DNA of 60,175 nucleotides from a virus. The stretch covers positions 1 to 60,175 of IMG/VR virus record IMGVR_UViG_3300044801_000195, one strand, 5' to 3'. The translations under genes and the position numbers were made by a program. Positions 31,835 through 39,592 of the stretch are shown one piece after another (positions within the stretch are counted from its first letter, which is position 1; each line of letters begins with the position of its first letter). The notes below the pieces were generated by a model. The model was not told the DNA's origin and did no database searches. It saw only the letters and a list, made by a program, of their open reading frames with translations.

Positions 31835-33325
31835 ATGTCCCTTGGCTTACCCGTCTCGCAGCTCATCTCCGCGAGCGTCAACCTTTCCGCGCTTGCCAGC
31901 CAGGTGCCGAGCTTTAACAGCAACTTGATCCTCGGCACCGCGACGGTCATCGATACCGTGACCCGGATGCGGACCTATTCCTCGCTGACCGCAATCGCGG
32001 CCGATTTCGGCGGCGCGGCCGAGGAATATCTGGCGGCGGTTCTCTGGTTTGCACAGCGGCCGCAGCCGGGATCGCTCTCTGTCGGACGCTGGTGCAAGGC
32101 TGCCGCCTCGGGCCAGCTCGTTGGGGGCGCGGTCTCCGCGGCAAACCAGGCGCTCAGCGCCTGGACTCCAATCACCGCGGGTTCCTTCAGGATCACTATC
32201 GATACTGGTTCGGCGACGGATGTCACGAGTCTAAATTTCTCCGCGCAGACCACCATGACCGGTGTCGCCGGGGTGATTAATACCGCGCTTGCCCTCTTGA
32301 CTCCGGCGGCGGGCTGCGTCTGGGATCCCGTCTATCAGCGCTTCGTCATTACTTCCGTTTCGACGGGGATCAACTCCGCGATCTCATTCCTGTCCGCGGC
32401 AACCGGTGGCACTCCTATCGCTGCGCAGACGGGTCTTACCGCCGCAACCGGCGCCTACCAGGCCGGCGGGCTCGCCGCGGAGAGCGCGCTTGCCGCGGTA
32501 ACGCTATTCGATACGATGTTCACGTCGCAATGGTACGGCCTCGAAATTCCGTCCGCGGCGCAGGCCGATCATCTGGCCGTTGGCGCCTTTATCGAGGCTT
32601 CGAACAACACGCACTTTTACGGCGTCACCGATCAGGAAGCCGCGGTGCTGACTCCCGGCGATACCTCGACAACCGCCTACAAATTGGAGCAGCTCGCCCT
32701 CAACCACACCGCGACGCAATATTCCAGCTCCTCGCCTTATGCCGCCTCCAGCCTGCTTGGCCGCATCCTGACGACGAACTGGAACGACAACAACTCCGCG
32801 ATCACGCTTATGTACAAGACGGAGCCGTCCGTCGTTGCGGAGACCCTGAACCAAACGCAGATGGCCGCGCTGCTGGCGAAGAACGCCAACGTTTTCGTCA
32901 ACTACAACAACGCCACCGCCATCATTCAGCCCGGCGTCTGCGCTTCGGGCCAGTTCGTCGACACGATCATCGGCGTCGATTGGCTGCGCGCGACGATCAT
33001 GACGAACCTCTACAACGTGCTCTATCTTTCGCCCACCAAGATCCCGCAGACCGATGCCGGGATGCACCGGCTTACCACCGCGATGGAAGCCGCCCTCGAT
33101 CAGGGCGTCAATAATGGACTCTTGGCGCCAGGCACCTGGGGAGGCGCCGGTTTCGGCCAGATCCAGACCGGAAGCTTTCTTTCCAAGGGGTACTACATTT
33201 ATCAGCCCCCCATCGCGAACCAGGCATTGGCGCAGCGTTCGGCGCGCGTCTCGGTGCCCTTCCAAATCGCGGCTCATCTCGCCGGCGCGGTTCATACCGC
33301 CAGCCTCACCATCAACGTCGCCTGA
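31835..33325 (+). CDS. Contractile tail sheath protein (DUF3383)
   Basis: 496 aa. LGLPVSQLISASVNLSALAS, SNLILGTATVIDTVTRMRTY, AADFGGAAEEYLAAVLWFAQ, NDNNSAITLMYKTEPSVVAE, NVFVNYNNATAIIQPG and ARVSVPFQIAAHLAGAVHTA are DUF3383 sheath features. This gene defines the phage as a myovirus type. Confidence 0.9.
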   Translation: MSLGLPVSQLISASVNLSALASQVPSFNSNLILGTATVIDTVTRMRTYSSLTAIAADFGGAAEEYLAAVLWFAQRPQPGSLSVGRWCKAAASGQLVGGAVSAANQALSAWTPITAGSFRITIDTGSATDVTSLNFSAQTTMTGVAGVINTALALLTPAAGCVWDPVYQRFVITSVSTGINSAISFLSAATGGTPIAAQTGLTAATGAYQAGGLAAESALAAVTLFDTMFTSQWYGLEIPSAAQADHLAVGAFIEASNNTHFYGVTDQEAAVLTPGDTSTTAYKLEQLALNHTATQYSSSSPYAASSLLGRILTTNWNDNNSAITLMYKTEPSVVAETLNQTQMAALLAKNANVFVNYNNATAIIQPGVCASGQFVDTIIGVDWLRATIMTNLYNVLYLSPTKIPQTDAGMHRLTTAMEAALDQGVNNGLLAPGTWGGAGFGQIQTGSFLSKGYYIYQPPIANQALAQRSARVSVPFQIAAHLAGAVHTASLTINVA

Positions 33326-33341
33326 TCCATAGGAGGCCGCC

Positions 33342-33806
33342 TTGGGCACCCCTCTCGCCTATTCGTTTCTCGGTATCGTGGGGGCCATCACCGGACCCGG
33401 CGGCAATTATAATCTGGGCGCCGGCGCGGGTAACGCCGAGGATGCCATCCGCGTCGGCATGGCGACGGAAAAAACCACCACGACTTCCGGCGCGGACGGC
33501 TCCATCATGCAGGCTCTGCATGCCAACAACACGGGCACGATCACTTTCCGGCTGCTGAAGACCTCGCCGGTCAATTTCTCGCTGAGCGCGCTTTATAACG
33601 CCCAGCGGCTGTTCGCAAATCTCTGGGGCCTGAACGTCATCCGCGTCATGGACATCAACCGGGGCGATGTGATTTTGGGCACCCAAATGGCCTTCGTGAA
33701 GCACAGCGATATCGGCTACGATGTCAACGGCAATATCAACGAGTGGGCGTTTCGCGGCCTTGTCATCATGGAGCTCGGCCAGGGCGTCGCGGACGTGAAT
33801 ATCTGA
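33342..33806 (+). CDS. Tail tube protein (DUF3277-like)
   Basis: 154 aa from TTG 33342. YSFLGIVGAITGPGGNYNLG, EKTTTTSGADGSIMQALHAN, GTITFRLLKTSPVN, VIMELGQGVADVNI: the small tube protein that follows DUF3383 sheaths. Stop overlaps the next ATG (TGATG). Confidence 0.82.
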   Translation: MGTPLAYSFLGIVGAITGPGGNYNLGAGAGNAEDAIRVGMATEKTTTTSGADGSIMQALHANNTGTITFRLLKTSPVNFSLSALYNAQRLFANLWGLNVIRVMDINRGDVILGTQMAFVKHSDIGYDVNGNINEWAFRGLVIMELGQGVADVNI

Positions 33807-34297
33807 TGGCCGAAGATTTCCAAGTTGGCGAACATACCTACCGCGCCGGGCGCCTCATCGCAAGAACGCAATTTCATGTCGTCCGCCGCCTCGGCACCGT
33901 GGTCTCCGCTTTCGGCGCCGTGCTGCCCTTTCTGAAAGGCTCGGCCCCGATTGCTGTCGTCGAGCCGCTGCTCAAGGCCATCGGCGAGATGAAGGAGGAG
34001 GACGCGGATTACGTGCTTTCGAAATGCCTTGCCGTGGTGCAAAGGGTCACTCCGGAAGGCGCCTTCCCCATCCAGGCCGGCAATGACAGGCTGACTTATG
34101 AGGACATCTCGATGCCGGAGATGGTCCAGATCGTCTGGCATGTTCTCGAAAGCAATCTCAAATCTTTTTCCTCCGCGTTCCCCTTCGCCGGGACGGAGCG
34201 CGCGGAAGCCCCGGCGGCGACTGGCTCACCCTCCCCGATGACGAAGACTGGCTCCTCCGCCCGGCACTCGAAGGCGCCTGCCGGTTCGAGAGCCTGA
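33806..34297 (+). CDS. Tail assembly chaperone, zero-frame product
   Basis: 163 aa from ATG 33806. EDFQVGEHTYRAGRLIARTQ, FHVVRRLGTVVSAFGAVLPF, TYEDISMPEMVQIVWHVLES. Located between tube and tape measure, the usual place for the chaperone that coats the tape measure. The last ~40 residues (Pro/Ala/Ser-rich) are low complexity, while the -1 frame in the same DNA carries conserved coding. That points to programmed frameshifting near 34163-34171. Confidence 0.78.
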   Translation: MAEDFQVGEHTYRAGRLIARTQFHVVRRLGTVVSAFGAVLPFLKGSAPIAVVEPLLKAIGEMKEEDADYVLSKCLAVVQRVTPEGAFPIQAGNDRLTYEDISMPEMVQIVWHVLESNLKSFSSAFPFAGTERAEAPAATGSPSPMTKTGSSARHSKAPAGSRA

Positions 34298-34407
34298 TCG
34301 ATGGCACGCTCGACCTCGAAAACGTCGCCCTCCTGAACGACGCCCTCGATGCCCGGATCGAAAACCGGCGGCGGACGCAATTATTGAATTGGGGAAACGA
34401 TGGCTGA
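34102..34407 (+). CDS. -1 frame extension of tail chaperone (DUF6889-like)
   Basis: This frame is open from 34102 to the TGA at 34405-34407 and has no ATG, GTG or TTG start. It encodes GGDWLTLPDDEDWLLRPALE, GACRFESLIDGTLDLENVAL and LNDALDARIENRRRTQLLN, the conserved DUF6889-type sequence that follows tail chaperones in related phages. It is reached by a -1 shift from the 33806 frame. A run of five T at 34165-34169 (codons TCT TTT TCC) is the best slip site. The fusion would parallel lambda gpG-T. It ends inside the tape-measure start. Confidence 0.75.
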   Translation, partial: GHLDAGDGPDRLACSRKQSQIFFLRVPLRRDGARGSPGGDWLTLPDDEDWLLRPALEGACRFESLIDGTLDLENVALLNDALDARIENRRRTQLLNWGNDG

Positions 34408-35836
34408 CACGATTCAAGAGTATTTGATCGCGCTCGGCTACAAGATCGACGAGCCCGGTCTCGCTAAGTTTAATCTCTTCCTCGGCACCACCTCGAAATC
34501 TTTTGGGGCACTGGCGAGGGTTGTCACCGCGACGACGACGCAAATCGTGGAATCGGTGACACAGATCGCGCGCCAGTTCGAGGGCCTCTACTATGCGTCG
34601 CAGCGCACCGGAGAGACCGTGGCGGGATTGCAGGCGGTAGGTTTCGCGGCTAAACAGATCGGCATCTCCAGCGAGGCCGCGCGGAGCGCCATTGAGAACT
34701 TCGCGCGCGCCGTGCGGATGAACCCCGGTGTGGAGGGTTTCCTGAAGGGCTTGGGTGTTGGTCCTGGCGCGCCTATGGAGCGGCTGGAGCAGTTCATCAA
34801 GAATACCCAGAATATGGCCTATCCGGTTCGCGCCCGGATGGCGGGCGAGATTCTTGGTATCGACGAGCAAACCTTCCGCATGCTCACCTTGGAAGGCGGC
34901 CTGGAACGCTTCATTCAAGAAGAGCGGGAACATGTAAAAGTTCAGCGCGAAGCCGGCGTTGACGCGCAAAGGCTCGCTGAAAAGAGCACGGAATATGGCC
35001 GTTCCATTAATAGGCTGGGCCGGGAATTCGCAATCTTTGGTGAGATCATGGCCGGCGTGTTCCTGCCACCGCTTGAAAAGGCAATCAATGCGCTCGACCG
35101 CCTGATGCAGGCCACGAACAAAACGCTCGGGTCGACGATTAAGGAGAATAAGGGACTCGAAAGCTTCCTGGCGCAAACGTGGGTGCGATTGCTAAATTGG
35201 ACCGGCGCCATCAGCGACGAGGAGCTCGCCGAGCTTGAGGAGCCGCTGGAGAAGGGCGGGGCCGCAGGCGCGGCCAAGGTCACTGCCCAGCCAAACGGCG
35301 GCCAAGTTGGTGGTTCCAACGCCGCAAGCGTGATGCGCTATTTTCAGGGTAAGGGCTATTCTCCAGCAGCCGCTGCAGCGATTGCGGCGAATGCCCAAAG
35401 TGAGAGCGGCTACGATCCGGAGAGCTTCAATCCGAAGGGGGGCGGTCAGGGTGCTTTTGGACTGTTCCAATGGCGGGGTGACCGGCTCGCAGGTCTTCGC
35501 TCCCGATATGGCGCACATCCCAACGCCGGGCAGCAGATGGACTATGCGGCCTGGGAGCTTCAGAACAGCGAATCAGCCACCGGCCGGATGCTGCGCGGCC
35601 CCATGGGCAATGCTGCCACGCTGGGCACGATGTTCAGCCGCGACTTCGAGCGGCACGGCAACGCTGCCGAAGATGCGGCGCGCGGCCGTCTTGCCGAGCG
35701 TCTCGTCGTCCAGAACTCGACCACCATCAACGTCGGCGCCGGATCGACGGCGGGCGCGACCGCGCAGGCTGTGGCCGGCGAGCAGGGCCGCGTCAATGGC
35801 GATCTCGTCCGTAATCTGCAGGGCGCGGTGCGGTGA
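34400..35836 (+). CDS. Tail tape measure protein with lysozyme domain
   Basis: 478 aa, short for a tape measure, implying a tail of roughly 70 nm by the usual residue-to-length rule. Residues 1-300 are long helices (YIALGYKIDEPGLAKFN-type start, IVESVTQIARQFEGLYYASQ). Residues ~310-400 form a phage tail lysozyme domain: VMRYFQGKGYSPAAAAAIAA, NAQSESGYDPESFNP, GAFGLFQWRGDRLAGL, QMDYAAWELQ, with Glu in SESG as likely catalytic residue. It sets tail length and opens peptidoglycan on entry. Confidence 0.85.
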   Translation: MADTIQEYLIALGYKIDEPGLAKFNLFLGTTSKSFGALARVVTATTTQIVESVTQIARQFEGLYYASQRTGETVAGLQAVGFAAKQIGISSEAARSAIENFARAVRMNPGVEGFLKGLGVGPGAPMERLEQFIKNTQNMAYPVRARMAGEILGIDEQTFRMLTLEGGLERFIQEEREHVKVQREAGVDAQRLAEKSTEYGRSINRLGREFAIFGEIMAGVFLPPLEKAINALDRLMQATNKTLGSTIKENKGLESFLAQTWVRLLNWTGAISDEELAELEEPLEKGGAAGAAKVTAQPNGGQVGGSNAASVMRYFQGKGYSPAAAAAIAANAQSESGYDPESFNPKGGGQGAFGLFQWRGDRLAGLRSRYGAHPNAGQQMDYAAWELQNSESATGRMLRGPMGNAATLGTMFSRDFERHGNAAEDAARGRLAERLVVQNSTTINVGAGSTAGATAQAVAGEQGRVNGDLVRNLQGAVR

Positions 35837-36414
35837 GCCTCGTCCCGACCGGCCTCCCGCTGGCACTCGCCGCGGCGCAGGCGCTCATTGGCCCGGTTCT
35901 GATCCGGTCCCGTCAAATTGGCGGCTTCATCGCCGATGTCACCATCGAGGAGATTCATCGCGACCGGCTCACGGCAACACGGCACCCCGTGGAGCAGGGC
36001 GCCGCGATCACCGACCATTCCTACAAGGAGCCCGCCGAGGTCATCATCCGCTGCGGCTGGTCGAATTCGAGCCTTGTAAGCTTCGGCGATCCGAACTATG
36101 TCCAGAACATCTACGCGGAGTTTCTCGCGCTGCAGGCCGCCCGGCAGCCCTTCGACATCCTGACCGGCAAGCGCGCCTACACCAACATGCTCTGCACCAT
36201 GCTCCAGGTCACAACCGACGAGCGCACGGAGAACGCGCTACTGATTATGGCGGAATGCCATGAGATTTTGATCGCGCAAACGCAGGTTGTAACCGTGGGC
36301 TCGTCGTCGAACATGACGAGTCCGCAGCTTAACGGGGCGACCCAGAACACTGGCACCAATGTGCTCGGACCCGCGGGCCAGAACAACTACAGTTCGAGCT
36401 TGCCGCCGCACTGA
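35833..36414 (+). CDS. Baseplate protein, Dit-like
   Basis: 193 aa from GTG 35833 (overlaps tape measure). IGGFIADVTIEEIHRDRLTA, TRHPVEQGAAITDHSYKEPA, EVIIRCGWSNSS and LQAARQPFDILTGKRAYTNM match the N-terminal domain of myophage baseplate/Dit-like proteins. TGATG link to the plug gene. Confidence 0.78.
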   Translation: MSLVPTGLPLALAAAQALIGPVLIRSRQIGGFIADVTIEEIHRDRLTATRHPVEQGAAITDHSYKEPAEVIIRCGWSNSSLVSFGDPNYVQNIYAEFLALQAARQPFDILTGKRAYTNMLCTMLQVTTDERTENALLIMAECHEILIAQTQVVTVGSSSNMTSPQLNGATQNTGTNVLGPAGQNNYSSSLPPH

Positions 36415-36728
36415 TGGCAACCGCTTACGAAATCCCGCTGCAGGCCAGCGCGCAAACCTTCGTCATCCAGCTCGCCGGCGTCACTTATGGCATGACGCTG
36501 CATTGGTGCGACCCGAACCAGACCTGGATTCTCGACATTGCCGATGGCGACGGTAACGCGCTGGTTCAGGGCATCCCGCTCGTGACCGGCGCGGATTTGT
36601 TAGCGCCCTATGGCTATCTTGGTTTCGGCGGCTCTCTTTACGCGCAGACCGATTACGACACGTTCGCGCCGCCCACCTACGACAACCTCGGTTCCGCGGG
36701 CCACCTCTACTTCGTGACCAATCCATAA
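36414..36728 (+). CDS. Baseplate plug protein, Pam3 gp18-like
   Basis: 104 aa. QTFVIQLAGVTYGMTLHWCD, QTWILDIADGDGNALVQGIP, LVTGADLLAPYGYLGFGG is the single-domain plug family first described for cyanophage Pam3. It closes the central baseplate channel. Confidence 0.82.
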   Translation: MATAYEIPLQASAQTFVIQLAGVTYGMTLHWCDPNQTWILDIADGDGNALVQGIPLVTGADLLAPYGYLGFGGSLYAQTDYDTFAPPTYDNLGSAGHLYFVTNP

Positions 36729-37687
36729 TGAGCGATCTTTACCTCCGCAAGGTGGGCCTCGCGGTTGTCATGGGCCAGAAGGCGCTCGATCTTTCGCAGA
36801 TGCGGATCGTGTTCCGCACACAAGCGGCGGATGAAGGCGCCCCGGCGACGGCGCATATCAAGGTCTACAATCTGAGCGATCACACCGCGCAATCGGTGCA
36901 GAAGGAATATCAGAGCGTCACCCTGCAGGCCGGTTACGAGAACGGGCCTTATGGGCAAATTTTCAATGGCACCATCGTCCAAGTCAAGCGCGGGCGGGAA
37001 ATCGGGGCCGGCGGCGTTGTCGATACTTATGTCCAGATCGACGCCGCCGATAGCGACATCTTCCATAATTTCCAGCTCATCAACGGAGTCCTTGCCGCCG
37101 GAGCGACCAAAGCGCAGCAAGCGCAGACCCTGGCCACGCAAGCCCAGCAAAACAAGACGCTGACGGATGCGAAGCTCGAAGCGCTCAAAAATCAGACGTC
37201 GCCAACGGGCGGCGTTCTGCCCCGCGGCAAGGTGCTGTTCGGCATGGCGCGCGACATCCTGGACGATCTCGCGGCCTCGACGGGCACGGCATGGAGCATT
37301 CAGAACGGCGTTCTCACGTTCCGCGGCCTGACCACATACGATCCAGGCGACATCGTGGTGCTGACGGCCAAAACCGGCTTGATCGTCGTTCCCGAGGCAA
37401 CCGACAACGGGATTAGGGTGCAGACCCTGCTCAATCCGTTTCTCCAAATCGCCCGCCGGGTGCAAATCGACAACAAGTCGATCAATACGACGGCGCAGCA
37501 TGCCAATTTCGGGCTCCAATATCAGGGCCTCAATTACATCGCGACCACGAACGACGACGGCATCTACCGCATTCTGGTTGTCGAGCATGCCGGGGATAGC
37601 CGCGGGCAGCAATGGCAGACCGATCTGGTTTGCCTGAATGTCGATCCGAGCTCCGCGCCGGCGAAGGCCGTGAAGGCTTACGGGTAA
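36728..37687 (+). CDS. Baseplate hub protein
   Basis: 319 aa. RIVFRTQAADEGAPATAHIK, VYNLSDHTAQSVQKEYQSVT, GTIVQVKRGREIGAGGVVDT, DILDDLAASTGTAWSIQNGV, PFLQIARRVQID: hub (gp27/gpD-like beta-barrel) pattern. Follows the plug gene and precedes an accessory insertion and the spike. Confidence 0.78.
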   Translation: MSDLYLRKVGLAVVMGQKALDLSQMRIVFRTQAADEGAPATAHIKVYNLSDHTAQSVQKEYQSVTLQAGYENGPYGQIFNGTIVQVKRGREIGAGGVVDTYVQIDAADSDIFHNFQLINGVLAAGATKAQQAQTLATQAQQNKTLTDAKLEALKNQTSPTGGVLPRGKVLFGMARDILDDLAASTGTAWSIQNGVLTFRGLTTYDPGDIVVLTAKTGLIVVPEATDNGIRVQTLLNPFLQIARRVQIDNKSINTTAQHANFGLQYQGLNYIATTNDDGIYRILVVEHAGDSRGQQWQTDLVCLNVDPSSAPAKAVKAYG

Positions 37688-37750
37688 CTCTGTTTTCAGA
37701 TTTTATGCGTATTGAATTGATGGTCTTAGCCAGAATGCGTAAACCTAGCA

Positions 37751-37820
37751 ATGCGCGGCCAGGCGAGGCGCGGCGGGGTCAGGCGCGGCATGGCGTGGCT
37801 AGGCGAGGCAAGGGGCCGTA
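37751..37820. repeat. Degenerate 10-bp GC-rich repeats
   Basis: About six back-to-back decamers of type NGGCGNGGCN (for example AGGCGAGGCG, AGGCGCGGCA, TGGCGTGGCT, AGGCGAGGCA) directly upstream of the truncated gene at 37845. They lie in an otherwise AT-richer gap within the baseplate module and may mark the border of an inserted cassette. Confidence 0.7.
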
Positions 37821-37844
37821 TGGCCAATTAATATGGAGGCACCA

Positions 37845-38216
37845 GTGGAAGTAATACGCAAGTATCGCATCACAATAACAGGAAGCCAGCCACTATTAAT
37901 GCATGCCGACGATATCGAATGGGCCGATCAGATGGACGCCTGGAAAGCAACCGCTGACAACAAGAAAACGGGGAAAGCGGGTGACGACCGGTCGCCCGCA
38001 TGGCGCTTGCAGGCCCGGATTGGCGTTCAGCCAAACAAGCGTTTGCTTGAAAATGCAACCTTCAAGAGCGGGATAAGTCGCATTCGCGACGCATCTGGCC
38101 TTGAGCCAATCTGGCGCAAGCTTCCACTGCACCCGGATATTTGCAACCTGCTCGGCGAATTCCCGCTCGTTGCATTGCCGATCCGCGTCGCACAGCATGT
38201 CCGGAGAATTTGGTAG
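37845..38216 (+). pseudogene. Truncated phage cassette gene remnant
   Basis: GTG 37845 has GGAGG five nt upstream. The first ~50 codons (VIRKYRITITGSQPLLMHAD, DIEWADQMDAW, KAGDDRSPAWR) match a phage family I recognise as starting with a RKY.LTI...LLMH.D...WAD motif. After ~37998 the similarity ends, and the remaining frame is simply the antisense of the secreted-protein gene on the other strand. The native C-terminus therefore appears replaced. Confidence 0.55.
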
Positions 38217-38333
38217 CACCGGCAGGCCGGGCGAAAGTTTCGCCGCTGGGGCGCGCACGGACACATTGCTCTGCGCCCAAGCGCCCTGCCCCAACAAAAA
38301 TGCCAGCAATATCGCGGCTGCATAACGGCACAT
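37896..38333 (-). CDS. Small secreted Cys-containing protein
   Basis: 145 aa from ATG 38333 (GGAGAG upstream). Signal peptide MCRYAAAILLAFLLGQGAWA then Q. The mature part has paired Cys: MLCDADRQCNEREFAEQVAN, DWLKARCVANATYPALEGCI. Likely periplasmic. The last ~35 residues are antisense to the truncated plus-strand gene, so the native stop may have been lost. Encoded against the late operon; a moron candidate. Confidence 0.6.
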   Translation of the reverse strand: MCRYAAAILLAFLLGQGAWAQSNVSVRAPAAKLSPGLPVLPNSPDMLCDADRQCNEREFAEQVANIRVQWKLAPDWLKARCVANATYPALEGCIFKQTLVWLNANPGLQAPCGRPVVTRFPRFLVVSGCFPGVHLIGPFDIVGMH

Positions 38334-38475
38334 GACGCTCTCCATTAACCATTTGTAAACTCCCGAAGCGGTGCCCCCGCACGCTGGCGCTGTCCACCGC
38401 GCTCCGGTTGCAATCCGCATAATTTCCGCGTTTTCCGCATGAAATCGGCCACGTACCGCATAAAAGGAGGCCCCG

Positions 38476-38568
38476 ATGCTCGAAACCGTCCTTTTCACCC
38501 ACGCTGGGACCGCCCTGCTTGTCATCAAGATTCTGCTCACTTTTCTAACGCTGCCGCTGGGGCATTGA
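38476..38568 (+). CDS. 30-aa membrane peptide
   Basis: MLETVLFTHAGTALLVIKIL followed by LTFLTLPLGH. A perfect AAGGAGG lies five nt before ATG 38476. One hydrophobic helix. The product is too short for routine gene calling; it may be a holin-like or regulatory peptide. Ends just before the spike gene. Confidence 0.5.
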   Translation: MLETVLFTHAGTALLVIKILLTFLTLPLGH

Positions 38569-38578
38569 GTGTTGCGCC

Positions 38579-39232
38579 TTGGATAGACGCGAGCGCTTCG
38601 ACAACCCCACCGTCGCACTGCGCGCGGCGCTCAGGGGCTGGCAAACCCAGATCTGGACGGCGCTGCCCGCCATTTTCGTGGAGCCCGGCAAGGGCGTGCA
38701 AACCGCGAAGGTGCAGCCCGCGATCCAGGCTCAGCAGCGCGACCAGGCCGGGAACTGGACCCCAGTGACGATGCCGCTATGCGTCGATTGCCCAATCCTG
38801 TTTCCAGGCGGCGGCGGCTTCCAGCTTACTTTCCCGCTGGCGGCGGGCGACGAAGGGCTGCTCGTCTTTTCCGCGCGCTGCATCGACGCCTGGTGGCAGT
38901 CAGGCGGCGTGCAGCCCCAAGCCGAGGTCCGGATGCACGATCTGAGCGACGGCTTCTTCATCCCCGGCCAGCTCAGCCAGCTCAAAGTGCCCTCGGGCGG
39001 TTATAGCGCCACCAACGCGCAGCTCAAAACGGCGGGCGGCGCGGTGCTGTTCGACCTCACGCCCACGAAGATCGTTATCAACGCCAATGTGGACATCGTG
39101 GGCGCGCTGACGGCCACCGGCAATGTTACCGCGGGTAAGGGCGGCGCGGACCAGATCACCTTGCAGGGCCACCTCCATGGCGGCGTCAATACGGGCGGCG
39201 GCAGCAGTGCGCCGCCGACAGCGGGGACATGA
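38579..39232 (+). CDS. Baseplate spike protein, Gp138-like
   Basis: 217 aa; TTG 38579 is the only usable start in frame. IWTALPAIFVEPGKGVQTAK, LCVDCPILFPGGGGFQLTFP, LAAGDEGLLVFSARCIDAWW and RMHDLSDGFFIPGQ match the Gp138 N-terminal OB domain. The C-terminus is beta-helical and ends with GHLHGGV, a His motif that often binds metal at the spike tip. Confidence 0.85.
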   Translation: MDRRERFDNPTVALRAALRGWQTQIWTALPAIFVEPGKGVQTAKVQPAIQAQQRDQAGNWTPVTMPLCVDCPILFPGGGGFQLTFPLAAGDEGLLVFSARCIDAWWQSGGVQPQAEVRMHDLSDGFFIPGQLSQLKVPSGGYSATNAQLKTAGGAVLFDLTPTKIVINANVDIVGALTATGNVTAGKGGADQITLQGHLHGGVNTGGGSSAPPTAGT

Positions 39233-39591
39233 TGCGAGTGCGGGCACAAGACGCCAATGGCGATTACAGCTTTGGGCGGGGCTCTGGGAATTTCCTGGCG
39301 AACTCGCCGGCCGCGGTTGCCCAGCTCGTGACGACGAACCTGCTTCTGAAACGCGGCGAATGGTTTCTCGATCAAACCGCGGGCACCCCTTGGTCAACCG
39401 AAATCCTGGGCTACGGCACGGCCCCCCTCTACGACCTGGCGATCAAGCAAACGGTGCTCGATACGCCTGGGGTCTCCTCCATCGATTCCTACTCTTCGGA
39501 CTTCGACAAAACCACGCGCGCGCTGACGGTGAACATGACGATCCTGACCGCCTACGATCCCGTGGCCGTTCCCGTGAACGTGACGCTCTGA
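39229..39591 (+). CDS. Baseplate wedge, gp25-like
   Basis: 120 aa. NFLANSPAAVAQLVTTNLLL, KRGEWFLDQTAGTPWSTEIL and VLDTPGVSSIDSYSS match the W/gp25-type wedge family of simple myophages. Between spike and J genes. Confidence 0.8.
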   Translation: MMRVRAQDANGDYSFGRGSGNFLANSPAAVAQLVTTNLLLKRGEWFLDQTAGTPWSTEILGYGTAPLYDLAIKQTVLDTPGVSSIDSYSSDFDKTTRALTVNMTILTAYDPVAVPVNVTL

Positions 39592-39592
39592 C

